From positions 193,501 to 257,500 of the forward strand of contig JAVTVX010000029.1 in the NCBI GenBank assembly GCA_033439265.1: 64,000 nucleotides of DNA, read 5' to 3'. The DNA comes from Dillenia suffruticosa (Eukaryota; Streptophyta; Magnoliopsida; Dilleniales; Dilleniaceae). A program made the position numbers and the translations under genes. Of the stretch, positions 35,602 to 48,015 are shown one piece after another (within the stretch, counting starts at the first letter, position 1; the number at the start of each line of letters is the position of its first letter). Below the pieces are notes generated by a model. The model did no database searches. It was given only the letters and a program-made list of their open reading frames with translations, and had not been told where the DNA came from.

Positions 35602-37582
35602 GACTACAGATTCCATTAAAAAAAATAGAAACAACAAGAGCACAGCCCCAATTTAACATAACTGTTACGAATCCTATATCGGATCCCTAAAAAATCATAA
35701 AATACTACTTAATAGACTCTCTCACCTAACAACTCGATCTTTTGGGCTGAGTTCTTTTATTGGGTTTGAGTCTATTACTTGAGTCCGTGACAATAACATG
35801 TCCATGACAATAACACAGTCAGTGGCTAGGTTGGTGGCCAGGGACCGTGCAACACGCAAAAAGCTAAATTCCAATCCATCTATTTCCTCTTGTAACTCCA
35901 AAATTGGACCAATTGATAACGTCGGCGGATTCAATCTTAGTCGAGGCCAAAGTATAATCAATCTTAAACATAGAGAGAGTTCGAGATTAAAAACAAAAGT
36001 GGGCGTTTACTCCGGTCGATGCATTTTTGGAGGCATCCGTTGCTGACCATACATGAAGATAAGGCCATGGCCCAAGTTGTGTTCCCTAACACAAACACAG
36101 GACACGACGCCCACAGCTGCTACCATGACAAGGACATACTTGATACGAATTACTTAATTCTACGAAAAGGGAAAACATACATAGATATATATAGCCCACC
36201 ACGACAAACAAATCAAATTTTCTTCGAGTAAATTTACCTCCCACACTCTTGAAAATTCGAACAACCCTTCAACAACCCTTTTCTCTCGGTTTCCACAACT
36301 TAGACACCTTTTGACAACATACCAGATGAACGAAGTTGAAAAGAAAAGAAAAGATGAACCACAACCAAGATATTCAAAACAAAAATTCAATGGAAAGAAA
36401 CATCAGAAACTACAACGAAGCTTCACTTGACCAACATGTAATGCAAGTGAAAAGGGACATCAGAAACTGCAGTGAACCTTCTCACTTCATCTTCATCCAA
36501 CAAATGCAAATAGAAAAGCATGAACTACTTTGTGACGGGCATATGAATACATACCCCTGTTAGCACCCCCATCACCGTGACATCAACGGAAAAACAACAA
36601 ACCACCTTTAGCGATCATGCGATGATGATGATGATGATTGATGATTTTCAGGCCGGCAGATCTCCATTTACAAAGGGTTAACATGCTACTAACACGTACT
36701 ATTACTACTTGTTAAACTTTCAAGAAAATAAGAAAAAGATTGCAAGCCCATGGTCGATGGTGGGGTTATTTCCCTGAATATTTGATTTTAAAATAAAAAT
36801 AATAAAAATATTAATAATTTTATTGGGATCATCAAAATAGTGAAATCAATTTTAAAAAAAAATCGAGTTTAAAATTGATTTCTAAATAAATAAATAAATA
36901 AATACTTCAAAATAACCAATTTTACCTTACTTCCCCCCCCCCCCCCCAAAAAAAATTGCGTCGACTTCCCCTTTATGCAATCTAACCTTATCTGAAGCTT
37001 TTCCCGAGGCCCTTTATCATTTATTTCTACCCAATCTTGATGATTTTCCCTTGCTTTTTGTTTGTTCTTTGCTTTTGATCTTTAGAAATTACCTGCAAAA
37101 GCTTTCTGGGTTTGCTTTATTTGAACTTTTTTTTTTTTTTTGGCTGTGTAGCCATTGATTTCTCTCCTGGTGGTAATTTATCGACTGGGTGTTTGTACTA
37201 CATATCCCTTGTCAGCGGCAAAGCTGGCGCTTGTTTGGGGGGGGGGGGGTGGTTGTCTTTCGAGGGTTTTTTACAGGAAGTCTGAACTTGAGGAATTTCT
37301 ATGTGGGTTTCATTCAGTACTGAAAATTTTTTTGATTAATTGGCTTTTGGAGATTGTGATTCCTGGGACTATGAGCTTTGAGACAATACCATGAGCCCCT
37401 CAGAAGACTTTTGTACCTAGTGAAGTGCAGTAACTAGCTGTTTCTGATGCTTGGGATCATATATGTTGTGAAACAGTTAGGTTTTGCTGAGGAAAAGCTC
37501 ATGGTATGGTGGTGTTTTGATTTCAGGATTGGGAAATTTAAAAAATTATCCTTCAGGGGAGAATATTGGACAGGTAGATACG

Positions 37583-37879
37583 ATGGGTGCGAATTTCATC
37601 GCATCAAACTCCGGGGCACTAGTTAGGAGATTCCCAAATTTCATTGTCCCCAAAGTTCAGGTTAGCTGTAATTCAGTCTTCTCTGAGTTATTGTGCCTCT
37701 CATTCCGGGTCTTCCAGATGATATTGCTCTCAATTGTCTGCTCCGGATACCAGGTCAAAGCCAGTCTACTTGCCGAGCTGTTCGCAAGGTTGACAGCTTG
37801 GTAACAAGGACAGGTTTTTACCCGGAGAGAGGAACTAGGATTCCGAGATCCTTGGCTCTTGGTTTTTACTTTTCATTAG
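37583..37879 (+). pseudogene. F-box/kelch-repeat protein, truncated and frameshifted pseudogene
   Basis: The ATG at 37583 begins MGANFIASNSG then LVRRFPNFIVPKVQVSCNS, as in plant F-box/kelch proteins. The F-box follows in a second frame (PLIPGLPDDIALNCLLRIP, then CRAV). A third frame gives LGNKDRF and ELGFRDPWLLVFTFH, then a TAG at 37877. At least two small deletions separate the frames, and all kelch repeats are missing. A leader-like region with a possible intron acceptor (tttgatttcag) lies just upstream, so this is a truncated gene copy, not a processed transcript. F-box proteins select targets for SCF ubiquitin ligases; this copy could not. Confidence 0.75.
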
Positions 37880-38175
37880 AGGTAGAGGGAAGATTGCATA
37901 AAGGGCCACTTAAAATCGAGTTTAGATTTAAACTGGATTTTGGAGAAATCAACTCTAAACTAAACCACTTATTTTTATCAAAAAATAAGCTACTCAACCA
38001 CAAGACCTTTATACTCGATAACCAAAAAAAAAAGAAAAAAAAAATCAACTTCAATAATTATGAATAGATTTCAATTAAATCGTTTAAGGTTTGTTAAATC
38101 AAATCCAGATTTTATTATCTTGAGAGGTATGTCCTTTTTTCTTCTCATTTCTTATGTACCGACAACTTTGTGGAG

Positions 38176-38965
38176 GAGTTGAAAAAAAAAATTATTTTAA
38201 ATTTAAAAAAAAAAATTTAACCAAAATAATAAAAAAAAAATTTAAATAATACAAACGAAAAATTATTTTCTTGTCTAACCCATATTTATCGGGGGTTGAA
38301 AACACGACACATCCGTGACAAAATCCCCAGAGAGAGGAGTTCGCGAGAGAGGGAGAGAGAGAAGGGAGGAACGCGGCAGGATGCGGAGGGGGGAGGGAAA
38401 GAGAGAGGGGGAGGGCAGCGGAGGGGGGAGGGAGGGAGAGAAAGAGAGGAGGGCGGCAGGGGTCCGCTGGGGGAGGGAGGGAGAGAGAGAGAGGGGAGGA
38501 GCGTGACGCCGCCGCACTCCTCTGTCTCTCTCTCCCTCCGCCCCCCACTCCTCCCCTCTGTCTCTCTCTCCCTCCCCCTCCGCCGTCGCGTTCCTCCTCT
38601 GTCTCTCCCTCCCCACTCTGCCCCCCTCCTCCCCTCTTTCTCTCTCTCCCTCCCCCTCCGCCCCCCACAGCCCTCCCCTCTTTCTCTCTCTCCCTCCCCC
38701 GACGGACCCCCTACCGCCCTCCCCTCCCTCCCCCCTCCGCAACCCTCCCCTCTTTCTCTTCCTCCCCCCTCGGCCCCCCTCCACGCTCCTCCCCTCTCCC
38801 TCCCCCGCGGACTCCTCTCTCTAGGGGCTTTGTCGCGAGTTCAAGATACGACACAATATGTCGCGTCTTCAACTACCGATAAATACGGATTAGAAACGAA
38901 AATATTTTTTCATTTAGGTTATTTTAAATTTTTTTTATTTTTTAGGTTAAAATCGTACAAAACTC
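38176..38965. mobile_element. Mutator-like foldback element, non-autonomous
   Basis: A 790-bp element with termini GAGTT and AACTC, flanked by the perfect 10-bp duplication ctttgtggag (38166-38175 and 38966-38975), a length typical of Mutator-like elements. The long inverted arms include ATTTATCGG followed by GTTGAA and a CGACA block, then AGAGAGAGGAG. No transposase is present. The centre is the GC-rich purine/pyrimidine region listed separately. Confidence 0.85.
38335..38822. repeat. Purine-rich / pyrimidine-rich inverted minisatellite
   Basis: The left half (to about 38500) is almost pure purine on the plus strand and the right half (38515-38822) almost pure pyrimidine, so the two can pair. 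The right half consists of variable units like ctctctctccctccgccccc followed by cactcctccc. The G-runs could form quadruplexes or triplexes. The 297-codon open frame here is a composition artefact. Confidence 0.85.
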
Positions 38966-38975
38966 CTTTGTGGAG

Positions 38976-40095
38976 TGCCTGCATTCCAACACAGCGGTTA
39001 AAAATAATTGCCTACGATAAAGCCGAGCACTTGGACTTTCAATTTCTCAAACCCATTACGCTACTCCCAATGACCAACTTGGAACTTCTCGGCCTAATAG
39101 CAACTGTGGTATTAATATTATTGCTGAAACTGAATTCAGATACCCAACCTCTTTTCGTGTCAAGGACAGGAGTCTTGCCAAACTCATAATGGTCATTCTG
39201 CACTGCTCTGAATTGATTTTCATCCAAGTATAGGAGACCAAAACCATACAGAATCCAGAAGATATTTTAGAAGAAATGCTTCTCTCGCAGCTACAACTAA
39301 TAACCAAATGCAATAAGAAGTTCCAATCAAGTCAACGCTCTTTCTCACCCGTATGAGCTTCCTCTAACTTCAGCTTCAAGTTGCATAAACTAGACTCCTC
39401 ACCTAGTCAACATATTATTGGTACCCCAACCACAACTTAATTGTTAATAATGCATTTTACAGTTATTTCCACTGACCATGACATTCATTCATCCCTTGCA
39501 TCTAACTCCTAATCAACATACCCCATCCCAAATTTTGCTAATGTCTTTTTGGGGCATGGTCACAACGTTCACATATTGTATCATAAATTACAATATGAGT
39601 ACGTTCATCACCAAAAAAATCAAGAGACGTGATGGAACAAATTTAGGAGAACTAAACATGTGACACTATAAGATCATAAAGCACAAGAAATAACAAACAA
39701 AGAATATCATTATCCACCAAAAATAACCAAAAAATATAAGCCAAACATATGCAGTCATGGGTGCAATATTGAAATTTGCGTCATCATCAAGGGAAAGCAA
39801 GCAGAAAATAGGCTAAACTGAAAGTAGCACAAAGCAAATCACCATCTTCGATAATTAAAACATATCCATTAAAGTATGGGAACGCTTGGAAGTACGCAAC
39901 ACCTAGGCTATGTGACTTGAGTCTAACAAGTTTCTAGAGAATACTGATGCACAAAAACAGAGCACCCATGAAAGCCGAAAAGGGCACATCCAAAACAAAA
40001 CTCATCACATTGTAAGGGTCCAAACAAAACGGTAAAAAGGAAGAGCAAAAAGGGAGTGAAAGGAGCAGGAGCACCCAATGAATGAATTGAATCAA
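38976..40095. other. Intergenic DNA and S27 3' flank
   Basis: No supported gene. The right end should hold the 3' untranslated region of the minus-strand S27 gene. AATAAA-like words occur on both strands, but no single polyadenylation signal is convincing. Confidence 0.45.
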
Positions 40096-40699
<604 letters not shown>

Positions 40700-40811
40700 T
40701 ATTCGCGGGAGTGAGGCGTCGGAGCCGCAAGTAGAACGCTTGAAACTTGAAATTCGGTGCTGCGGCCGGAGAGAGAGAGAGAGAAAGAGAAGGAGAATGC
40801 CGCTAGGGGTG

Positions 40812-40820
40812 TTAGGGTTT
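40812..40820 (-). promoter_or_regulatory. Telo-box of the S27 gene
   Basis: AAACCCTAA on the minus strand, about 115 bp upstream of the ATG. Telo-boxes near the start site, paired with site II elements, are typical of plant ribosomal protein genes. Confidence 0.7.
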
Positions 40821-40840
40821 CCGCAATGAATTTTATTTTC

Positions 40841-40850
40841 ATATTTATAG
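40841..40850 (-). promoter_or_regulatory. TATA-like element of the S27 gene
   Basis: CTATAAATAT on the minus strand, about 145 bp upstream of the ATG and 20-30 bp before the telo-box, which would then lie at or just after the start site. Confidence 0.6.
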
Positions 40851-40900
40851 GTCAGACGCCGAGAAGTGAAGTGCGAGTGCCCTTTCATGTCGATTCAACC

Positions 40901-40906
40901 TGGGCC
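40901..40906. promoter_or_regulatory. Site II-like element of the S27 gene
   Basis: TGGGCC, a TCP-binding site II core, about 55 bp upstream of the TATA-like element. Together with the telo-box it gives the usual ribosomal protein promoter layout. Confidence 0.5.
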
Positions 40907-40997
40907 TCTCGAACTTAAAATTGGACTTTAACGACCCAAAACCCATCCTCTCCGTTGGGGCAAAACCCATCCTCTCCATTTGGGTCTCAACGTTTCT

Positions 40998-41210
40998 TTT
41001 TTTTTTTTAATCTTGACTTGGTCACCGTCCGGTATCCAGAGTTTTATCCGATTAATTTGAATCGATCACTACAGAACCTATTTTTTAGGATGGATCTTCC
41101 AATATTATTTTTTCCGTATCGAAGGGGAGTCAAATTGCCGACCTACTTAAAAGATGAAGGTATCTATCCACCTATGCCAACAAGTGTTGGTATTTGAGCC
41201 CCAATATTGG
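40998..41210 (-). repeat. SINE family copy
   Basis: On the minus strand: a head with AAGTAGGTCGGCAATTTGAC, then TAGTGATCGATTCAAATTAA, AAACTCTGGATACCGGAC and GGTGACCAAGTCAAG, then a poly(A) tail (T-run from 40998). The blocks match the 0.9-kb copy closely. It lies upstream of the S27 promoter. Confidence 0.7.
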
Positions 41211-41449
41211 GCTTCTGATCTCTCTCACATTTTAGGTGATTTATTAAGTATTCGATTTGATTTTAAATAAAATCAAATTTTAATTTGATTTATTTAGACG
41301 ATTATCGATTTTAATAATTTTTATTTTGATCAAATCGAATTAATTAAATTAGTTTAAAATATTATATATTTTCTTAAATAATTTATATATATATAAATAT
41401 TATTATAATATTAGAATTAAAATTTAAAAGAGAAAATCATAACTAATAA

Positions 41450-41745
41450 AAAATTTTAAAAGAGAAAAAATTTAAAAAGAAAAATGCATAATTAATGAAA
41501 TGTTCTCAATTTCCAATTTTGGATTTTACGTTTCTATATTCGATGTGACTATTTTAAAAGAGAACAAATCTAAAAAGGAGAGTGCAAAAATAATAAAAAT
41601 TTTTCAATTTTCACATTTTGACTTGATTTTTTTATTTCTAGCGTGACTATTCTAAAAGAGAAAAAAAAAAAAGGTGCACAAATAATTAATAAAAAATTTT
41701 CGATTTCCACTTTTGATTTGATTTTTTTATTTTCAATGTTGCTCT
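41450..41745. repeat. Degenerate 99-bp tandem repeat
   Basis: About three copies of an AT-rich unit beginning gtgactatt(t/c)taaaagag; the word gtgactat is at 41543 and 41642, and the first copy lacks it. Each includes tttttcaatttccac-like and tttgatttgatttttttat blocks. Confidence 0.65.
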
Positions 41746-42853
41746 CTCTTCCACTCTGGGGCTTCATCCACTCCTTTGGCTTCTCGAAGACCGAATGCTT
41801 TTTTCCTAAAATTTTTAAAATTTATTTTTATTTTAAAATTTGTTTTATTGAAAAATAATGTAATGTTAGTTACATTTTTTTGTTTCATAAATTATTAATA
41901 AAGTAGTAAATTTAATTTAAAAGTTCATATTTTATTATTTTATTTGAAATTTACAAAATGTTATATGATAAATTAAAATTATAAGTGAATTTTGAATTTA
42001 AAATTATATTTTATAGTCATAATTTGATATAAATAATATATAATAAAAAATTTCAATAATTTGATTAATTTAATCGATTAATTTGATTCAACTTCTAACC
42101 GGCGTTTGGGTTAAAAGAGATACATGACATGAAATGACATTTCAAGAGTTGGGAAGATTTTGCAAATGGCTGCGCGATCCTTAATAAAGGAAGGTTGAGC
42201 AAATTATGTATGTATAAAACAAGAGGAGTGGAGTTAGTGTATTTTTCCTCTTTCCTCTCATCATTATTTTGTTTCTCCTTTTGTTATTATTTTATGAGGG
42301 GTAGACCACATACATACAGCACACGAACACGAGGGAGAGAGGAGACGCCATGTAAATTTAAGAATTTTTTTCCCCCGGGGGGGGGGTGGGGGAGGGCAGG
42401 TCGAAAAAGCCCGGAATTAAGAGGAAAAGGTCGATGATATGCCTCCCCAGTCCAAGGCTAGGCCTGCGGATAGGTGCCACCAAACTCCTATCTCCATCTC
42501 CATCCTCATTCCACCTCCATTCCATATATTTACCCCTTTATTTTTCTTTAAACAAAAAACCAATTAACCATAGACTAAAACATATTGAAAATCCACCTTT
42601 ATGTAAAATTTAATACAAAGTTTATTTAATCCATATTATTTATAATTTATTATTATTTGTTTTGTAATCTTTTGACAATAATTTTGAATTAAGTAAACAA
42701 AATTTTATGTTATAATTTAGCTTTAACATACGCGACCGCGCGATAAACACAGAGCGAACTATTCTTTCGCCTTTTGCTAAATAATTTAGCTTAATATCTA
42801 ATGGTACATGGTTCAAGACCCATTACCAAAAGGCAAAAGGATTCAAATTTTAT
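41746..42853. other. AT-rich intergenic DNA
   Basis: No supported gene. A G-run lies at 42378-42391. The word ggttcaagaccc near 42812 resembles a B-box, but no full SINE could be traced. Confidence 0.45.
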
Positions 42854-43114
42854 TGTAAGCCCATTGAGCCAGACTCAAACCAAATGTTCCACTAGCTCCT
42901 CTATCATCTTAGTCCTTGGTACTTAACCTCCTTTATCGTTTGGCTTCTCGGTGCATACATCTCGTTGTCATAGTTCGCTTGACCAATGGATAAATGCGAC
43001 TTGAGATAATCCACAAAAGAAGTAAATCTTTAAATAAATTCAAAACTTCTCTTACGAGAATAAAAATCTTTCCCAATCTTGGGATAATCTCCCAGAATAA
43101 GAAAACATATTTCA

Positions 43115-43551
43115 GCAAACACTTCTGATAAAGAATGAACCACCTACAACAACGGGGACTTCTCCCTCTCAATGAGATAGCATATCTTCAAGAGACATTT
43201 GACTATAGGTTCTACAATCTTAGAAATTCTCAATGATTTCTCCACATGAAATTAGGGTTTTAGCACCCCTAATACCTTGCAGAATTCTCCAAACAAGGAC
43301 CATGGATATATAACCACAACATCGGCCGCCTCCAAGGAAAGTTTTCGAGAAACCTTACACACCGGCGACACAGAGTCGAGACACCTTTTTGTCAATCTAT
43401 TTTCTCTTTCTGACTTGTGCGTCAGAATTTCTCCTGCTAGAGCACCGTCTAACAGTATTTGCAGGTTTCACTCCTCACGAGGCTTTTCTCGATTTCAAAC
43501 TCTCACCTAGATAAGCAGAGCAGGTATCTATAGAGAAAACTCACTATGTCA
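43115..43551 (+). repeat. Alignable part of the 5' LTR, copy 2
   Basis: Matches 48762-49201, sharing ctccaaacaaggaccatgga/ctccaaacaaggatcacgga and ggatatataaccac. It ends gtca just before the primer site. A TATA-like ggatatataacc lies near 43303. Confidence 0.8.
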
Positions 43552-43552
43552 G

Positions 43553-43572
43553 ATTGGCACTGTCCGTGGGAA
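43553..43572 (+). other. Primer-binding site of copy 2
   Basis: attggcactgtccgtgggaa, the best preserved of the three family sites, one base after the LTR end. Confidence 0.75.
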
Positions 43573-43629
43573 TAGGCTAGGAAGAAACTTACTCCTAATT
43601 CGGATCTCTATCCTAGTCATAGCCATGTC

Positions 43630-44430
43630 GCAAAAAAAGGAGAAAACCACCTATCGGTTTCGATGACGACGATTTAATCCAAGTTCCTCCAGACTATCAT
43701 GAAAATCTTGTTATCACGGCAGAGATAGGTTCGTACATGGTTAGGAGAATCCTCAATGACCAAAGGACAGGCTATGAACTCCTTTATTGGGATACTTTTC
43801 AATAGATGATTTTCGTCCCTATAGACCTACAATCTCTTATGGTCCCAGTAAGGGGACTCTTCGGAGAATTGTTATGCCTAGAATGCACTATAACACTTCC
43901 CGTAACCTTGGGGACTCCTCCCGATCATGCCACTGCTATGGTCACATCTAGTGTAATCAAGTCCCCTTCTCCTTATAACGTTATCTTCAGTCATCCCAGT
44001 TTGAACACTCTGGAAGCCTAGCACTAAACATATGAAAGTCAAGTTTAGAACAGTAAAGGATATTGCAACGCTTACTTGCGACCCAACATCTCAACTACCT
44101 TCACCTAGGGAAAGCAGAGAAAGCCTCTCAATAGATGTGGCTGAATTTAGGGATGATCTTGCACCAATGGATAGACCTCTACTTGCCGAAGAGGTGGAAG
44201 AGATCCCAATTACTAAAAATCCTGCACAAACCATCCAGATCAGAGCCCGTCTGCCATTACCTTTGCGCAAGGCCATTATAAAGTGCCTCCGTCATTATTC
44301 CAAGGCCTTTGCATGGTTACTAGAAGACATGCCAGGGATCCACCTCTCGATGATTGTCCATAGATTAACCATCAACCTGAGCTATAAACTTGTGAAGCAA
44401 AAGAAGAGAATATTCGCATTGGAACGCTAG
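43630..44430 (+). pseudogene. Protease region with short leader, decayed, copy 2
   Basis: A possible start ATG lies at 43625 (ATGTCGCAAAAAAAGGAGAA), before FDDDDL. Then come MVRRILNDQ and a tyrosine-rich YELLYWDTF where the retropepsin active site sits in relatives, then a stop. TLPVTLGTPPDHATAMV and KSPSPYNVIF follow in the 43806-44021 frame. The linker to RT (RDDLAPMDRPLLAEEVEEIP) and KQKKRIFALER complete it at 44430. It shares its 5' end with copies 1 and 3, with no gag codons. Confidence 0.75.
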
Positions 44431-45393
44431 TGAGCTATTTAGGAAGAAGTACATAAGCCTCTGAGGGCAGACTTCATCAGAGAGGTGAAATACTCGTAAT
44501 GGCTAGCCAATGTAGTCATAGTAAAGAAGGCCAAAAGCAAGGGGAGAATGTGTGTCAACTTCATTGACCTCAACAAAATATGCCCAAAGGATAGTTATCC
44601 CCTCTCTAACATTGATAAACTTGTGGACAACTCCTTAGGCCATCAACGTTTAAGTTTCATAAATGCCTACTTTGGTTATAACTAGATTCAGATGGCCTAG
44701 GAGGATAAGGAGAAGATAACTTTCATTATAGAATTTGACAGTTATTGTTATAGAGTCTTACCCTTTGGCTTAAAAAATGCAGGAGCCACTTTTCAAAAAC
44801 TAGTCAACAAAGTCTTCAGTAAGCAGATTGGCAGGAATGTAGAAGTTTATATGAATGACATACTAGTTAAAAGCACAAGTGTGATGGGTCATGTGGCAGA
44901 TCTGGAGGAAACTTTTAGAACCCTGGAACGTTACAGCTTGAGGCTCAATCTGACAAAGTGCACTTTTTGGATTACGTCGAGTAAATTCCTCGGCTTCCTA
45001 ATCACGAACTGAGGGATCGAAACTAATCTAGAAAAAATCCAAACCATCATGGACATGACACCGCCCAAGACACTAGAAGAGATGTAGCGCCTCACAGGAT
45101 GGATTGCTGCCTTAAACCGATTCATGTTTAAAGTCGGGGAGAAATGCAAGCCCTTCTTCAATGCCCTAAATAAATCGAAAAAATTCACATGGATCACCGA
45201 ATGTCAAGTTGCCTTTGATAAGCTTAAGCAATGCCTCTTATCACCACCACTACTCTCTCAACGTATCCTCGGTAAGAAACTTTACTTCTATCTTTCTATC
45301 TCTAACCACACCTTCTGTTCTATGCTAGTGACGCAAGATGCCAACGTGCAGAGGCTAGTATACTATATCAGCTATGTCCTCCAGGAGGCATAA
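44431..45393 (+). pseudogene. Reverse transcriptase and first RNase H, decayed, copy 2
   Basis: RT blocks WLANVVIVKKAK, GRMCVNFIDLNK, and KDSYPLSNIDKLVDNSLG are followed by FGLKNAGATFQKLVNKVF. The catalytic turn is VYMNDILVKS, so the first Asp of YVDD is Asn. The connection and RNase H region includes WITECQVAFDKLKQCLLSP and VQRLVYYISYVLQEA. Stops occur at several points. Confidence 0.8.
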
Positions 45394-46178
45394 ATAAACT
45401 ATAGACCGATCAAAAGGGTAGCATTTGCCCTCGTCATAGCGGCTCAATGCCTTCACCCTTATTTTCAAGCACATACTATCGTGTTAACCGACCAGTTGCT
45501 AAAGCAAATTCTACAGAAGAGGGATATCTCAGTCCGGCTAATCAAATGGAGTATCAAACTTGGTGAATTCAACATTGACTACCAACTGAGACCCGCTGTC
45601 AAGGGACAGACTCTCACCAACTTCACACTCAAGTGCACAATCTCGCATTGCAACGAGAAAATACCCGCCAATCTTCAACAAGAGCATACATTACTGCCCT
45701 GAACACTGCATGTAGACGGATCCTCTAACTCATCAGGAAATGGAGCCGAACTCATACATTGGGGTCCCGATGACTTCAAAGCTGAATACACACTCTGCTT
45801 TGACTTCAAAGCCACCAACAATCAGGCCAATTACGAGGGACTCCTAACAGGGCTACAAATATTGACGTCATTGGGAGCCTAAGAAATAAGGGTGTTTACT
45901 GACAACTAGCTTGTGGTCAAGCAAGTCGAAGGTGCTTATGGGGTAAAAGAACCAAAATGGAAAAATGTTTAGCAAAACTGCACGAAATAATACAAGGATT
46001 CCATAAGGTCGATATACAACAAATACCTAGGTCAGAGAATGCTAGGGCCAACACAGTGTCCAAACTGGTTAGCTCAGATTTAATAGCTACAAGCCAAACT
46101 GTATATGTCGAGAGTCTTCCCTACCTTAGTATCAACGAATCAGAGCAAATTATGTCAACACACACATCATTGAGTTAG
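45394..46178 (+). pseudogene. RNase H end and second (archaeal-type) RNase H, copy 2
   Basis: VLTDQLLKQILQKRDIS and IKLGEFNIDYQLRPAVKGQ end the first RNase H. The second starts LHVDGSSNSSGNGAEL at about 45712 and continues ATNNQANYEGLLTGLQ with Asn in place of the Glu expected at this site. VFTDN then a stop follows. The tail ends PRSENARANTVSKLVSSD. Confidence 0.75.
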
Positions 46179-47413
46179 AAAAACTCCATACAGATCTACC
46201 TAAATGATGGCCAACTACCAGAGGCGCCCGCAGAGGCAGCCAAGATCAAACGAAAGTCCACCCAATATGCCATTATTAATGGGGCCCTCTACAGAAAATC
46301 CTTCACTCACCCCTATCTTAATTATCACACTCCTGAAAAAGGAAACTACATTCTCAGAGAAATACATGAGGGGATATACGGCAACCACCTAGAGGCAAGG
46401 AAATTAGCGAACAAGGCCCTAAGATGGGGGTACTTTTGGCCGATGATGAAGGCTGATACACATGCATTCGTTGAGAGATGCGATAAATGCTAGCGATTTT
46501 CCTTAGTTCCCCATCAACCATCCACTAAATTCTGTCCAATTGCTAATCTCTAGTCGTTTGTACAATGGGAGATAGACATACTCGGCCTATTTTCTCACGC
46601 TACTAAGTAGCAAAAATTTCTCATCGTCGCCACTGACTACTTCACTAACTGGATAAAAGTAGAACCGTTGGTACAGATCACAACCAAAAAGGTACTGAAA
46701 TTTATCTAGTCATTGATAATCATAAGGTTCGGGCTGTCTCGCTCTTTGATTACTGACAATGGAAAACAATTCGATAGCGAAGAGTTTAAGAAATTTTGTA
46801 ACCAACAAGAGATTCAACACCAGTTGACATCGGTCGCCTATCTCCAAGTGAATGGTCTCATCAAGATAATGAACCAAACAATTCTATAAGGACTTAAGAC
46901 TACACTAGATGAAATGAAAGGTGATTGGGCAGATGAACTCTGTGCAATTCTCTGGACATACTGTACCACACCAAGAAGGGCCACTGGGGAAATGCTGTAC
47001 AACCTGACATATGGGTTAGAAGCAGTACTACCAGTTGAAAGAGGAATTTACTCCCTACGAGTACAACGATATCAAAAAAAAGCCAAATGAGACCGCCCTA
47101 CGGGAGCAGTTGGACCTCCTATTAGAATTAAGAGAACACCACATCTGCTCAAATAGCATCATATCAACAACAGATGGCCCAATACTACAATAAGAGGGTC
47201 AAAGCTAAAATGTTCAGATCAGGAGACCTAATACTTCACAAAGTGGAAGCAACAGGACAACCGCAATCATGGGGCAAACTTGCACACAATTGGGAGGGCT
47301 CATACCAAGTTCGCTCAGTGCTACAACTTGGAACTTACCGACTCAATCACTTAAATGGCTCGACCATACCATACACATGGAACTCTAAAAACTTGCATAT
47401 CTATCATCAATAA
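46179..47413 (+). pseudogene. Integrase region, decayed, copy 2
   Basis: The zinc domain includes EIHEGIYGNHLEAR and a CDKC motif followed by a stop at its end. The core has WEIDILGLF (first Asp kept), FLIVATDYFTN, SLITDNGKQFDS (second Asp kept) and LQVNGLIKIMNQTI where the conserved Glu reads Lys. The C-terminal part, QYYNKRVKAKMFRSGDLILH, is open from 47174 to 47413 and ends NLHIYHQ. Confidence 0.8.
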
Positions 47414-47559
47414 GTTCCAAAATACTCTTATCTTTGAAGTTTATTATTATACAATTTATCAATGTCAATAAAATGTTTTTAGTACACAGAGCATACATTT
47501 TTCATTCAATCACCCCACTGTCCTCCCATGACAGTGCTAAGTACATTATACTTTTTCAC

Positions 47560-48015
47560 GAGGTGCAATGCCTCCAAGTACACTTGACATAACCCCTGGT
47601 ATGCTCTACATTTTCAAGACCCAACACCGCCAAATACCCTCAGCACAACACTTAATATGCTTAACATTTTTAAGACACAATATCTCAGAATACTCTCGGT
47701 ACAATACCTAGTACGCTTTACATTTTTAAGGCATAACGCCTTTAAGTACCCTAGGCACAATGCCTCGGAGTACACTCAGCATAACATTTTCAGGGCACAA
47801 CGCCTCCAAGTACTCATAGTGTAATGCCTGGTATGCTCAACATTTTCTAAGTGAAATGCCTCCAATTACTCTCAGCGCATGCTCTACATTTTCAAAGCAC
47901 AACGCCTTCGAGTACTCTCGATGCAACACCTAGTATGCTCTGCATTTTCAAAGCACAACACCTTCGAGTACCCTTGGCCCAATACTTGGTACACCTTCAA
48001 GGCACAACGCCTAAA
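47560..48015 (+). repeat. Degenerate tandem array in the 3' region of copy 2
   Basis: About eight units built on cacaacgcctccaagtact, then a cagcacaatgcc block, then tatgctctacattttcaag, with a spacing near 56-66 bp. It occupies the same position as the arrays of copies 1 and 3 but has an unrelated unit. The plus-strand frame at 47851-48054 is a product of the repeat. Confidence 0.85.

Larger units (their letters stand above)
33331..36959. other. Intergenic DNA
   Basis: No supported gene. It contains T/A runs at 33338, 33860 and 35583, a GAAA microsatellite near 33882-33898, a C/CT-rich stretch at 34928-34952 and a C-run at 36932-36946. A CACGTGGC G-box-like word lies near 34062, with no obvious gene beside it. 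Two SINE copies are listed separately. Confidence 0.5.

Noticed and set aside
38296..39189. 297-codon plus-strand open frame, and overlapping minus-strand frames at 38192-38784
   Set aside because: They run through the purine/pyrimidine minisatellite of the Mutator-like element and encode only Arg/Glu/Gly or Ser/Pro/Leu runs; both strands are open because of composition.
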